Source: Silene conica (Eukaryota; Streptophyta; Magnoliopsida; Caryophyllales; Caryophyllaceae). From it: a stretch of DNA of 64,000 nucleotides. The notes under the pieces are model-generated. The model was not told where the DNA came from, did not search any database, and saw nothing but the letters and a program-made list of their open reading frames with translations. The stretch's first letter is position 1. Each line of letters starts with the position of its first letter. The position numbers and the translations under genes were made by a program. Positions 21,519 to 32,229 of this stretch are shown here, in pieces. Location: contig CM055313.2 of NCBI GenBank assembly GCA_029255685.2, positions 26,637,079 to 26,701,078 on the forward strand. The letters run 5' to 3'.

Positions 21519-21773
21519 AGTTACCCTTTTGAGGGTAGAGGGAATAATGGTGGAATTGATCACATAATCAACCAGCAAAATAAATTTAATAGTTGGAGGA
21601 GTTGTGATGAATCGTCTTCTTCGTCGTCGTCTATATGTTTGAATGTTGGGATGAATGAGGTTGATTTTTCAGACGAATGGTTGAGGAGACAGGGGATTGA
21701 TATTGAAGGTGTTAGTGGAACTATGGTTGAAAATGTGATCGATGGAGTCTTGTTACAACAAGCTCAATTTTAG
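21519..21773 (+). pseudogene. Possible captured exon in Mutator-like element 1
   Basis: After an acceptor-like GATTTTGTAG the frame reads a hydrophilic, Ser-rich stretch (CDESSSSSSSICLN) and EWLRRQGIDIEGVSG, then a stop at 21771. Similar composition continues past the stop (PKKNNGANDKSSSNF). It lies between the long inverted repeats and has more coding character than its surroundings. I do not recognise the family. A host fragment carried by a Pack-MULE is one reading; a chance ORF is the other. Confidence 0.3.
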
Positions 21774-22202
21774 CATCAACCCAAGAAAAATAATGGTGCA
21801 AATGATAAAAGTTCGAGTAATTTTGCTACCAATGCGCTTTCTGCAGCTGGTGGGTGTGATCATCACAAAATTACCTTGTTTGAATGTGAAAAAAATGCCC
21901 AATTTCTAGGGTTCTAGAATAACGGTGGTTTAATTTGGGGAATAATTGTGTGTCACGGTAGTTTACCGATAGTTGAGTGAAATAAAAAAGGGTGAGCATG
22001 TATAATATTTGGTAAAGGGTATTTTGGTCATTGTTAATAAGAGAGAGTCGATAAAATGTACCCGAGACGATAAATAAGAAAACCCGTCAACATACTGCAA
22101 ATTAGGTGTTACGCAAAAAATTAGGTGGTTATTGACAAAAATGGACTCAATAGGTGGTAGTATGTAAAATTTAGGACTCAATAGGTGATAAAAAAAAAAC
22201 TC

Positions 22203-22433
22203 TATTTTTATAACGTTTGTTTTACATACATCCTTCTTTATCATTTGTGGAGAACAAAGTTAATTTTATTGTTCTCATTAATTAATTTTACATATACATT
22301 CTTATTTATTATTTGTGGAAAACAAAATTAAGTTTATCATTCTCATTAATTAAGGTATGTATACGATAATATGATACGTCAAGGGGGGTAACAATAACAA
22401 AATAAAATTGACAACTTGATAGTTAATTAATTA
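22203..22433. other. AT-rich spacer
   Basis: Short stretch with two similar halves (ACATACATCCTTCTTTATC and ACATATACATTCTTATTTA), probably an old local duplication. Confidence 0.4.
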
Positions 22434-22643
22434 CTCCCTCTCTCCCGTAATTCGGTTTTCAATTCCATTTTTTAGTGTCTCAACAACTGCTGTCATTTCT
22501 ATTCTAAGAATGAATATAATAACCAATTTGATTATTCACTTCAATGGGTCCAATACATATCGTTAATTAAGTAATTGATTATCTCCTCTTTTTCGGTCTT
22601 TGTGCCGAAACCGAAGGACGACAACTGACCCGGATGGAGGGAG
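22434..22643. mobile_element. Stowaway-type MITE (210 bp)
   Basis: CTCCCTCTCTCCCGTAATTC at the left and GGATGGAGGGAG at the right, TA on both sides (22432-22433, 22644-22645). Non-coding. Confidence 0.8.
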
Positions 22644-22645
22644 TA

Positions 22646-24090
22646 AAATATATAATAGACTTGCATGAATGCATGCTCGTGTGGGGGATGGTGTGGTGTG
22701 GTGTGGGGTGGTGACGATGTTAAACTTGTCTTCTACATCATAAGTAGGGGAGGAGAATAGGGACATGAGATGATGTTAGGCAAATTTTGGGGTTCTGTTT
22801 ACAAACCAACCCACAGAAAAAATAAGATTATTGGGTGGTGATATTGCTGCCTAATTAGTGGTTTCATATTTATCCAACCAACTTTACTAACTTCATACTC
22901 TACTCACTCCAATGCAATACATTACATTACAATACATGTACGTATTGTATACTACTATACTTGATATTGTACATTTGTACTTTCGTAAGTTTGTACTATA
23001 CTAGTACAATCTAGCTAAGTTGTTTCACCCTAGGGGGTTGATAAGGTATCTCTACCGATAATTAGACAATCTTCTTTAGGATAGTGAAAGTAGTTTAATG
23101 GCGATCTCTCTCAAATTTGACTTTTCCATTTACAAAAGTCGAGAATCGACCTCTGACCACTTGTTTAAGAGATGAGAGTCTTTACATACTACTCACATCG
23201 GTTAACTTTGCTTCACCCTATTATGAGGACCCAGTAAACATACCAGTCAGATAGGCCTGCTCAAATGGGTTATTTTTGACTTGTTGGTGTTTAGATCGAA
23301 TTAGATGGAATTTTGGTCATTTTCAACTCTATTATCATAAAAATAATTACGGAAAATGGTCAATCTGCGACGTAAAATAAATATTATGATCGGATTATAT
23401 AGATTCGGTCAATTTAGATCACTGGTCATGCTTGGGTCGTCAATTTAAAATACACTTATGAATACTTGAATAGAGTCCTTCACAACTCGTCTCAGTAACG
23501 ATGTAACCTCTTTGTCCAACCTGATAAATTAATGAGTACAATCATTACATTTTCAAAAATACAAAGACTATAGTCATATTCTTTCGGCGAACCAAGTTTT
23601 ATTTAACTGTACTAAACTAAGTTGAGCTAAATAAAACTGAATAAAATTAAACGAAATAGATTAAACTAAACTAAAATTAACTGAAATTGGGTTAAGAATA
23701 CAAGGTCTTACCCTCTAATAATCCAACGTACTTGCTAAATCCCACACGCTAATTTGCTTAATCCAACACTTTTACCCTAAATTTTCAAAATTGCCCTTAG
23801 TAAAAAAAAAGTATTAAAAAGATTTTTAAAGAATTAAAAGACTTCTCTCTTTTTAAACTTATAAATATCTTATTCGTTCGACTATTATGGATTGTAATTC
23901 GCACATAGTAAACGTAAGTTAGTTCGTCATTTCATCATAATTCCTTGTATTAAGTTTCATCTTTTATTCAATTTAGTTGGTGTTTTTTTCTAAAAAGAGG
24001 ATTTTCGAAAAATACTAATCCACTCATCCATGGACCAAAATTCAACTCAAACCCGTTCTTTATCCGGACCAAAACCACAATTGAGCATAA
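22646..24090. other. Intergenic, no gene seen
   Basis: AT-rich. Contains short TACATTACAATACATG-type simple repeats (22915-22940) and an ACTGAATAAA/ACTAAACTAAA-rich stretch (23600-23690). No coding or transposon ends recognised. Confidence 0.5.
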
Positions 24091-24222
24091 TATCAATAGC
24101 CCAACACCTTATGGGCTTGCGCTTGATTAATCACTCATTCTCCTTTCTCCCCATCTTCTCAATTAACCTGAACAATTGAATATCTCAAATCACACAGTCT
24201 TCATTGATTTCTTCTTATTTTG
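24091..24222 (+). promoter_or_regulatory. Probable RPL6 promoter with two site II elements and 5' leader
   Basis: AGCCCA at 24098-24103 and TGGGCT at 24112-24117 form an inverted pair of site II (TGGGCY) elements, which are common in plant promoters of ribosomal-protein and mitochondrial-protein genes. A CT-rich leader-like sequence follows (24130-24220), then a GTGCGT donor at 24223. The inferred transcript would splice across about 1.6 kb to the acceptor at 25837 just before the RPL6 start. Confidence 0.5.
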
Positions 24223-24414
24223 GTGCGTATCTCTTTAATTTCTACCTCTACGTTTTTAAGATTATATTATATTTCCTCTGTTGTAGTCATTCGTTTACAT
24301 TCGATTTTTGATTTTATTAAAATGTTGTTCTATGTTGATTTGTTGTACAGAATATGAGTCTTAAAAGTGTTAATTTGTTTCAATTGAGCACCCAATTGGT
24401 TTTTGTAAGTCATA

Positions 24415-25220
24415 AGCTAATCCCTCTGTCGTAATTATTTGTGACTGGTATTTTAATTAGACGTAAATAAATGATTGGGACGGAAGGAGTAGTTGGGTAT
24501 GACTTTTAGACTGTATGAGAGCTCCCCTTCAGTGTAAGACCTAAGACGTCTTGCTTGTAACAGAGATTATCTTCATAAACTGAAGACGGATAATACTCGT
24601 CTCACAATAAGTCAAGTGGGAGGGAATAGTGTTACTTGCATATTGGGAGAGGGGCCTATCCGTATTCAGCTTATGACGTCCGTCTTTAATAAGAATTTGT
24701 GCCTTCTGTGTTATTATTACTCCCTCTGTCCCAGTTATTTGTGAAGGGAATTTTAAGTAAACGTAGATAAATGATTGGAATGGATGGAATGGGGGAGTAG
24801 TAGGGTGGGGTGTGACTGTATAAGAGCTTCGCTTCTGTGTTATTACTCCCTCCGTCCCAATTATTTGTGACGGGAATTTTAATCATACGTAAATAAATAA
24901 TTGGCCTGGAAGGAGGAGTTGGGTATGACTTTTAGACTGTATGAGAGCTTATTACTCCCTCCGTCCCAATTCCCAATTATTTGTGAGGGGAATTTTAATT
25001 AAACGTAGATAAATGATTGGCACGGAGGGAGTAGTTGGGTGGGGTGTCACTGTTAGTGTGTATGAGAGCTTCCCTTCTGTGTTATTACTCCCTCCATCCC
25101 AATTATTTGTAATTAAAAGTAGATAAATGATAGGAATGGAGGGAGTAGTTGGGTGGGGTGTGAGTGTGTGACTGACCTTCTCTTCCATGTTATTACTTTT
25201 TTCGTCCCAATTATTTGGAT
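24415..25220. repeat. Cluster of Stowaway-like repeat units in the RPL6 5' intron
   Basis: At least five units start ACTCCCTC(C/T)GTCC and continue AATTATTTGTGA...AATTTTAAT...ACGTA(A/G)ATAAATGATTGG, ending near GGAGGGAGTAGTTGGG (about 24419, 24718, 24845, 24953, 25086; degenerate ones at 25196 and 25526). Spacing is 108-133 bp for the adjacent ones, with a shared GTATGAGAGCTTC spacer, so part of the cluster arose by tandem duplication. A GACGGGT-type MITE fragment lies at 24530-24705. Confidence 0.75.
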
Positions 25221-25413
25221 ACTTTCCCATTTGGCCAAAATTCTGAAGAATGTGGCACATTAGAAGAATTAGCAGTGACTGTGTTTTTACTGAATCTGAA
25301 GTTATACCTAGAGATGCTGATTTTACGTATTGAGATCAACTGTGTCGGTTTTGTTGTTCAAATTCGTATACATTATTGTTACGAGATTAAATAGATGGTA
25401 TTTTCTCTGTCAG

Positions 25414-25501
25414 CGGACTAGTTTGCAACCTGAAAATGGGGGCAAAGTTTTTCCGTTTCCTGAAGTTGGTAGGAACTGTATACAAAGCTAGGAGCCAGTG
25501 A
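25414..25501 (+). other. Decoy copy of the RPL6 start exon
   Basis: The acceptor-like TCTCTGTCAG, the next 22 bp and the first 60 bp of coding sequence are an upstream duplicate of 25828-25920. It opens ATGGGGGCAAAG at 25436, reads 21 codons nearly identical to the RPL6 N-terminus, then hits TGA at 25499-25501. Flanking sequence back to about 25250 also matches 25690-25840. Splicing to this acceptor would give a short peptide and an upstream ORF. Confidence 0.75.
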
Positions 25502-25860
25502 TGTTTAGTTGCGGCTTAAATATTATTCCCTTCGTCCCAATTTTTTGAGGGGAATTTTAATCAAACATAGATAAATGATGGGTATGAATATGAGAGCCTC
25601 CCTTCTGTGTTATTAAAATATCATAATCCCCGAATACGATCAGGTATCTGCAAAACCAGTGTACTACCACCCTGTTTGGCTATTGGATACTTGCGCATTA
25701 GGTTGAAATTCTGAAGAATGTGACACATCAGCTAGGATTTCCAATGACATGTTTTTGCTGGACCTGAAATTATAACTAGAGATGCTGATTTTTCGTATGC
25801 ATGAGAACTGAGTCGGTTTGCGTATTTTCTGTGTCAGCGGACTAGTTTGCAACCCTGAAA

Positions 25861-26181
25861 ATGGATGCAAAGTTTTTCCGTTTCCTGAAACTGGTAGGAA
25901 CTGGTTACAAAGCTAGAGCTGAAAATGGGGGTCGACTACTCTACCTGAAATTGGGTCACAATTATGAAGTTGAGCTGACAGTACCACCAAGTGTTCGTGT
26001 TTTCTGCTTGAGGACCGATAACAAGATCGTTTGTGCTGGGATTCATCAAGAGAGTACAGATCAGTTTGCTGCTTGTGTTCGCGGCTGTGAACCCTCGGAA
26101 GTTCACAATGGAAAAGGTATATTGTATGCTGATGAAGTTATCAAATTGAAGCCTAAAAAGAAGTCCAAATCGAGAAAATAG
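25861..26181 (+). CDS. RPL6: Mitochondrial ribosomal protein L6 (uL6m), nuclear-encoded
   Basis: Single-exon ORF of 106 codons matching the short plant L6 family. It begins AKFFRFLKLVGTGYKARAE, followed by LYLKLGHNYEVELTVPP, VRVFCLRTDNKIV, FAACVRGCEPSEVHNGKGI and a basic tail KPKKKSKSRK. Bacterial L6 is about 180 residues; plant mitochondrial forms keep only the C-terminal half, so this length is normal. The protein binds 23S-type rRNA near the base of the large-subunit stalk in mitochondria. The start is the first ATG after the acceptor at 25837 and aligns with the family start. A duplicated, truncated start exon lies 425 bp upstream. No cleavable presequence is apparent; the basic aromatic N-terminus may act in import (inference). 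Confidence 0.9.
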   Translation: MDAKFFRFLKLVGTGYKARAENGGRLLYLKLGHNYEVELTVPPSVRVFCLRTDNKIVCAGIHQESTDQFAACVRGCEPSEVHNGKGILYADEVIKLKPKKKSKSRK

Positions 26182-26233
26182 TATGCTTGGTTCTCTGTTG
26201 TAATGCTTGCTTACGTATACAAGCATAACTGTT

Positions 26234-26590
26234 CCTTCTCATATTCCTTTTTCAGTTTCCAGGACGTTAACGATCTCAGGTGTTGATGCTTGGGGTTCGA
26301 GTGATAATTCTGTCGTATTTTGTGAACAGTCTTATGTCGACTTATTTCTCCTTTTACCGCACCGTCCATTGGAGTAGAAAACAGATTTGTTTACGCAATG
26401 ATCATTTTCTGATATTCAGAAACTTAACTATTCTTCCCCCCATGCTGCTTTCAGTTTCCTGTGCCTAAGATCTCAGGTGTTGATGCATGCCGTCCTGAGT
26501 GATAATTCGTTGTCCTGTTTTGTGAACCGTCTTATGTTTACCTAGTTCTCCTTTTAGTACACCATCCATTGGAGTAGACGGAATAGGAGA
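26234..26590. repeat. Tandem duplication in the RPL6 3' region
   Basis: 26245-26380 and 26445-26580 are diverged direct copies. Both contain TTTCAGTTTCC, ATCTCAGGTGTTGATGC, GTGATAATTC, TTTTGTGAAC(A/C)GTCTTATGT and CCATTGGAGTAGA. Period about 200 bp. Confidence 0.7.
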
Positions 26591-27505
26591 TATATCGGGG
26601 AAACGAATCGCAACCCGGGATATAAAATTCGTCGCAATATCAAACCTAATGACTAAAAACTTGTATGATATTCTCTTCGATTCCGCATTCAAATTCGCTC
26701 CAAACTATTGAATTATACAACCACATTCAAAATTTTGCCACGACTCGCGATTCTTCCTTCAATTTAAATGCTTGTAAACAATTACGAGCCAATTCGAGCA
26801 AAGACAAATAAACCAAGCTCAAACCTAACATTAATTCTCATATAAGAGTAAGACGGTCTCATAATAAAGCTTATCCAAAATCTTTACATAATACTAATAC
26901 ACAACTACTTTGGATACCCGTCCTAAAAACCCTAATAACAACCCAACTCGAGCAAGTAAAATATACCAAAATACAAAAATAAACGAGAGCTCGAACCTGA
27001 ACACTAATTCTCATATGAGACGGTTTCATAATAAAGATCACCAAAAAAAACTTACATTACACAATACTTATTGGGTATTGCTCTTTCATGTACATGATTT
27101 ACTCAATCAGGTACATAAATTACCACTTTACCCCTTTTATTTCCACCTTTACTTTTCAACTTCATGTTCAATTTAGTTTTTCTCTAATTTAACTTCCTCC
27201 CACCACCACACAACCACTACCCCTGCCACAAACCGCCGTCTATGCTGCCAATCTGCCACTGCACTTTCTCCCACAACGCCATCTAGCCGCCCACTCATTT
27301 CACACCACTTCACATCTCAGCAATACGTGAGGTCTGCAAGTCAAACAAGGGAAAAAAATGGTCTAACAAATGGCAAATAAACATTACTCTTCACACATAC
27401 ATATATGTTATGAGAAAGTGATGGGGTAACAAATTGATAAAAATTTTCAATTGAATACAATATAAGAACTTTTGTGGTGTACAACAATTTTTCAATTGAA
27501 TGGAA
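26591..27505. other. Intergenic, no gene seen
   Basis: AT-rich. Two related segments contain GAGACGGT(C/T)TCATAATAAAG (about 26848 and 27018), likely pieces of one dispersed repeat; a third related piece lies near 28755-28800. Confidence 0.5.
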
Positions 27506-27514
27506 TAAAATTAT

Positions 27515-28489
27515 GAGTTTTTTGCTTTTTACCACCTATTGAGTCCTAAGTTTTACAAATTACCACCTATTAAGTCCATTTTTGTCAATTACCACCTAAT
27601 TTGCCATATGTTGACGTTTTTTTTTTATTTCTCGTCTCGGCTACATTTTATCGACTCTCTATTATTTACAATGACCAAACTACCCTTTACCAAATATTAT
27701 ACACATTCCTAAAAAAAGCATTAATCTACCCATATCTCGGACCTAACCCAACCCAAACTTATATACACCCGACAAGTAAAAACCCGTATTTTCCAAAGCC
27801 GAAATACATCTGACACATAATCTATCCGAACCCAAAATAACTGAACTCGTAACCCGGCTGCCCGACCTGTTTGACAGTCTATTATTTGTAACTTGTAAGT
27901 GACCAAAGAATAGCTTTAAAAATCGAAAGCTGTGGGACAAATTGAAGTATCAATTCATTCAATTGCATTGCAGCATCTATTAGCAGTCCAATAGGCTCTG
28001 TGTGAATGGAAGGGTTAGTGGCTGTTTGCTAGGTTCAAAATAATTTTGTGAAACTAAAAGCATCAGTGAAAAAGCGAACACCTACCTCCATCTGCTGTTC
28101 TCATTATGGCGGTATCTCGACTAATTCCAGCAAGTTTGAGGGCCAGAGAATTGGCAAAACCCATATGACCATCCATTCATGATAGACTATGTGTCGCATG
28201 TATTTCGGGTTTAGAAAATACGGGGTTTTACTTGTCGGGTGTATATAAGTTCGAGTTGGGTTAGATCCGAGATATGGGTAGATTAATGCTTTTTCAGGAA
28301 TGTGTATAATATTTGGTAAAGGTAGTTTGGTCATTGTAAATAATAGAGAGTCGATAAAATATAGCTGAGACGATAAATAAAAAAACCCGTCAACATATGG
28401 CAAATTAGGTGGTAATTGGCAAAAATGGACTCAATAGGTGGTAATTTGTAAAACTTAGGACTCAATAGGTGGTAAAAAGTAAAAAACTC
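27515..28489. mobile_element. Mutator-like element 2 (975 bp, long inverted repeats, 9 bp duplication)
   Basis: Left end GAGTTTTTTGCTTTTTACCA and right end TGGTAAAAAGTAAAAAACTC are inverted copies; the similarity continues about 300 bp inward (to about 27800 and from about 28190). A perfect 9 bp duplication TAAAATTAT flanks it (27506-27514 and 28490-28498), the size made by Mutator-type transposases. The inner 390 bp has no recognised gene. Shares its ends with 20477-22202. Confidence 0.88.
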
Positions 28490-28498
28490 TAAAATTAT

Positions 28499-29333
28499 TA
28501 GAACCCTAATTAAGATAAAACTGATGAATTCATTCAGATCAACTAAAATTTACTATAATTTATTGATAGGATGGGTAATTATTTGTTCGATATAAAAATT
28601 AGGATTTATAATTGAAAATTTTGAGAGAAATTTGATGAAGTTTGAGGAAGATGGGAAGAAAGAAAAATTTGGCTAGTTGGGTTTAGAGGAAGGATAGTGG
28701 TTAGAAACCTTTTTTTAAAAAAATCCATAAAAGAGTAAAAGTTGTCCATAAACGAGCAATTACGTACTTAATACACAACTACTTTAAAATACCCGTCTCA
28801 TCATTTACTTCACGAATCAAGTCTCAAATTATCTTAATAATAGTGTAACACCCGTGAAAATTCACGGAATTTTTCAATTTTAATTTTTTTAGAGAAGGAA
28901 ACAATTAAGTTGTAAAATATATTAATAACCGAAGTGGTGTATAGGTAACTTTTAATATAAATAAATAAAAAAGTTTATATATAAGAACTAAGTAATCAAA
29001 CTAAGTAATCTAAATACGTTATTCTGGAATAAAACAAAATTATTAGAACCCAACTTTAATCAATTATTGAGTATAATAAGTTAAAACAATTTGAAGAATT
29101 TGTTGAGAACCCGACTTTAATCAATTATTGAGAATAATTAAACGTTACATGATTTGTCATGACAATTTGTGAAATTGAAAAGAATTGAATTTGTTGAGAA
29201 TATTGAACACTTTTTTAAAAATTGTTTTACAGGTTGAAAGACGATGAATGACGAGGAAGTGAAAGGGATTTAAGAGAAAAAAAGAGGTGGAAGACAACTG
29301 TGAATTTCGAGAAGTTTATGGAGAATACAATAA
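28499..29333. other. AT-rich spacer
   Basis: No gene. Near 29045-29150 a short segment around CCAACTTTAATCAATTATTG recurs as a local duplication. Confidence 0.45.
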
Positions 29334-29764
29334 GGGGGTGTTTGGTTCAATCAAAAAATGTATAAGGTATGGGTTTGGAATGAGCCATTTGAGGGTTTCA
29401 TACCCATACCTCAAACCCATGAGGTATGGGTTTCCCATACCCTAGGAGGGGGGTGGGTATGAGATTCATACCCATCGGTATCAAACTACGATAAACAAAT
29501 ATGCGAAAAATAAATACTAAAACATATTGTAAACGAATCATTTTATATAATTAATTGATAAAATCTTTATTTTCATGATTTTATACGTTAAAATTATTTT
29601 TTAAAGTATTAGATTTTACATATTTCAACTCTAACTTAGTTTCAAACTTATACCAATTACAATTGAAACAAACATAAGGTATCATGTATGGAGTTCCAAC
29701 CTCATACCACCCATGTATGATTCCTGATTCCAAACCCATACCCGTACGCGAAACAAACGCCCCC
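29334..29764. mobile_element. MITE with GGGGGTGTTTGGTTC ends
   Basis: Left GGGGGTGTTTGGTTC and right GAAACAAACGCCCCC (one mismatch) are inverted ends of a 431 bp AT-rich element. Inside, GGTATGGGTTT and its complement recur several times. Such ends are common on PIF/Harbinger- and hAT-derived plant MITEs; the target duplication is unclear so I do not choose. Confidence 0.7.
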
Positions 29765-29884
29765 AACAGAGTTATGGAAGAATAAAATGAATTTGAAAAA
29801 TTTCATGGGTCGGTTTTTTTATAAGGTGCGTGGCTTGTTCCACAAAATTGATGATTAGTTGTTATTGGTATTTTGTAATTAGGT

Positions 29885-30480
29885 TTTTTATTAGGTTTTG
29901 AGAATTGATACCCATATTAACTAACACGGTTAATTAAGTGGTTGTATAATTAATTCTAGTTTTTTATTTGGTTTAGAGAATTGGTACCCATATTAATTAA
30001 CACGGTTAATTAGGTGGTTGTATAATTAATTTCAGGTTTTTATTTGGTTTTTTGAGAATTGATACCCATATTATTAACACGGTTATATTAATTAACATTG
30101 TTAATTAGGTGGTTGTATAATTAATTTAAGTTTTTTATTTGGTTTTGAGAATTGGTACCCATATTAATTAATACGGTTATATTAATTAACACGGTTAATT
30201 AGGTGTTTGTATAATTAATTTCAGTTTTTTATTTGGTTTTGTGAATTGATACTCATATTAATTATCACGGTTATATTAATTAACACTGTTAATTAGGTGG
30301 TTGTATACGTAATTTCAGTTTTTTATTTGGTTTTGAGAATTGATACCTATATTAAATAAAACGGTTAATTAGGTGGTTGTATAATTAATTTCAGATTTCT
30401 ATTTGATTTTGAGAATTGGTACCCATATTAATTAACACGGTTAATTAAATGGTTGTATAATAAATTTCAGTTTTTTATTT
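29885..30480. repeat. Minisatellite, about eight units of 74-100 bp
   Basis: Unit: TTTTGAGAATTGATACCCAT, ATTAATTAACACGGTTAATTA, GGTGGTTGTATAATTAATTT, CAGTTTTTTATTTGG. Length varies because the ATTAATTAACACGGTT part is single in some units and doubled in others. Confidence 0.85.
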
Positions 30481-30617
30481 GTTCTAGTTCGCTATGTGGA
30501 AAGATGACACGGTTTTGCATGATTGGCTAAAATAAAACATAATTTCTTAGGTTGAATGAGAGAGCTTGAATGCCCTCATTCTTGCACAACATTATGCCAC
30601 GTAGACAGAAATACAAC

Positions 30618-30619
<2 letters not shown>

Positions 30620-30684
<65 letters not shown>
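30620..30684. repeat. (TA)n microsatellite 1
   Basis: About 65 bp of uninterrupted TA, directly left of the GAATTTGAATCACGTGAG terminus. Confidence 0.97.
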
Positions 30685-30688
<4 letters not shown>

Positions 30689-31309
30689 TTGAATCACGTG
30701 AGGCCGCCCTCTTAGCGTGAGGCTGCCGGACCTATTATAAACCGTCAGATCTAAATAATATGGGCGCACCAGATCTTGCCACGTGTTCTTAAACAAAACC
30801 CAACCAAACTGTCATTCCAATATTAATTTTGCGCGTAACCTCTCTTTCTCTCTCCTTTCTCTTCATTTTTTCTTCATTTTCTCTAAACTTTTCTGCACTT
30901 TCTCTCTCTTTTGTCAAAGATAAAGATACTTGACAACTACTTCTTCCAGGCTTCATTTTCTCTAAACTTTTCTGCACTTTCGCTAATTAAACATTGATTT
31001 CACTAGCAATTCAAAGATCTCGGTCTTCTGGTGATCCTTGTCGGCTTTTCGTCGTCATCCGATGTCGTACCGGTACCGATATCATCATCATTCAAGTCTC
31101 AAGTTGCGATAATTGATTTCTGCGATTGTCGCACGTTTGTAATTGCAAAACACGAACTATCTTTAATTTAGCGTTTTATAATAAGAAGTAGATTTGTTCT
31201 GAAGTTGTGTGATAATTGATTCGGTGCCGATATCATCATCAATCAAGTCTCAAGTTGCGATAATTGATTTCTGCGCTTGTATGCAAAACATGAACCAACT
31301 GAAGTAACT

Positions 31310-31935
31310 CGCAACATCAGATGCTTAATATGTGAAACTAGATGCTTAACTTGTGGTCCTGTGAAACTGTGAAACTAGAAGCTTAACTTGTGAAACTAGA
31401 TGCTTAAAATGTGAAACTGGAAGCACATATTGTGAAACTGTGAAACTGTGAAACTAGATGCTTAACTTGTGAAACTAGAAGCTTATTCTGTGAAACTAGA
31501 AGCTTAACTTGTGAAACTAGATGCTTAAGATGTGAAACTGTAAGCAAATATTGTGAAACTGTGAAACTGTGAAACTGTGAAACTGTGAAACTAGAAGCTT
31601 AATTTGTGAAACTAGATGCTTAACTTGTGAAATTGGAAGCAAATATTGTGAAACTGTGAAACTGTGAAACTAGATGCTTAACTTGTGAAACTAGAAGCTT
31701 ATTCTGTGAAACTAGAAGTTTAACTTGTGAAACTAGATGCTTAAGATATGAAACTGTAAGCAAATATTGTGAAACTGTGAAACTGTGAAACTAGATGCTT
31801 AACTTGTGAAACTAGAAGCTTATTTTGTGAAAATAGAAGCTTAACTTGTGAAACTAGATGCTTAACTTGTGAAACTGGAAGCAAATATTGTGAAACTGTG
31901 AAACTAGAAGCTTAACTTGTGAAGACCCCAAATTT
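31310..31935. repeat. Short tandem repeat array GTGAAACTAGATGCTTAACTT
   Basis: About thirty units of 11-21 bp, all built on GTGAAACT plus AGATGCTTAACTT, AGAAGCTTA, GGAAGCAAATATT or nothing. A higher-order period of about 190 bp is visible. Sits inside element A. Confidence 0.9.
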
Positions 31936-32229
31936 TTCAGCCCAAACATTGAATAATGGAGTGTTAAGTCGGCCCAACAGCTTGAGGGTGAGTGAATTTG
32001 GCCCAAACAGCTTGGGGATGCGTGAGGTCCGGCGGCCTCACCGTAATAGGCGGCCTCACGTGATCCGGCCTCTATATAGAGGCCGGATCACGTGAGGCCG
32101 CCGAACCCTTACTATGTTTCAGATGATTTTCAATGTTTATTGGACTAATTTCAATGGGATGGAAATTATGGGTCATTCTAGCATTTTATTTGACCCAAAT
32201 ATTTTCTCTATCTAAAAAAATTATCCATT

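Larger units (their letters stand above)
20477..22202. mobile_element. Mutator-like element 1 (non-autonomous, long terminal inverted repeats)
   Basis: Left (20477 to about 20805) and right (about 21880 to 22202) ends are inverted copies over about 310 bp. They include ACCACCTATTGAGTCC-like repeats, the TATGTTGACGGG block and GAACCCTAGAAATTGGGC. The ends match the 27515-28489 element, whose 9 bp duplication is clear. Here the flanks are TACTTTTTA and TATTTTTAT, a degenerate match. No transposase is present. Inside are a Stowaway MITE (20850-21163), another foldback (about 21172-21362) and a possible captured exon (21519-21773). Confidence 0.8.

Noticed and set aside
31310-31935. Regular short repeats resembling a CRISPR array
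   Set aside because: Units are contiguous, diverged and of mixed length with no unique spacers, no cas genes, and a plant nuclear context.
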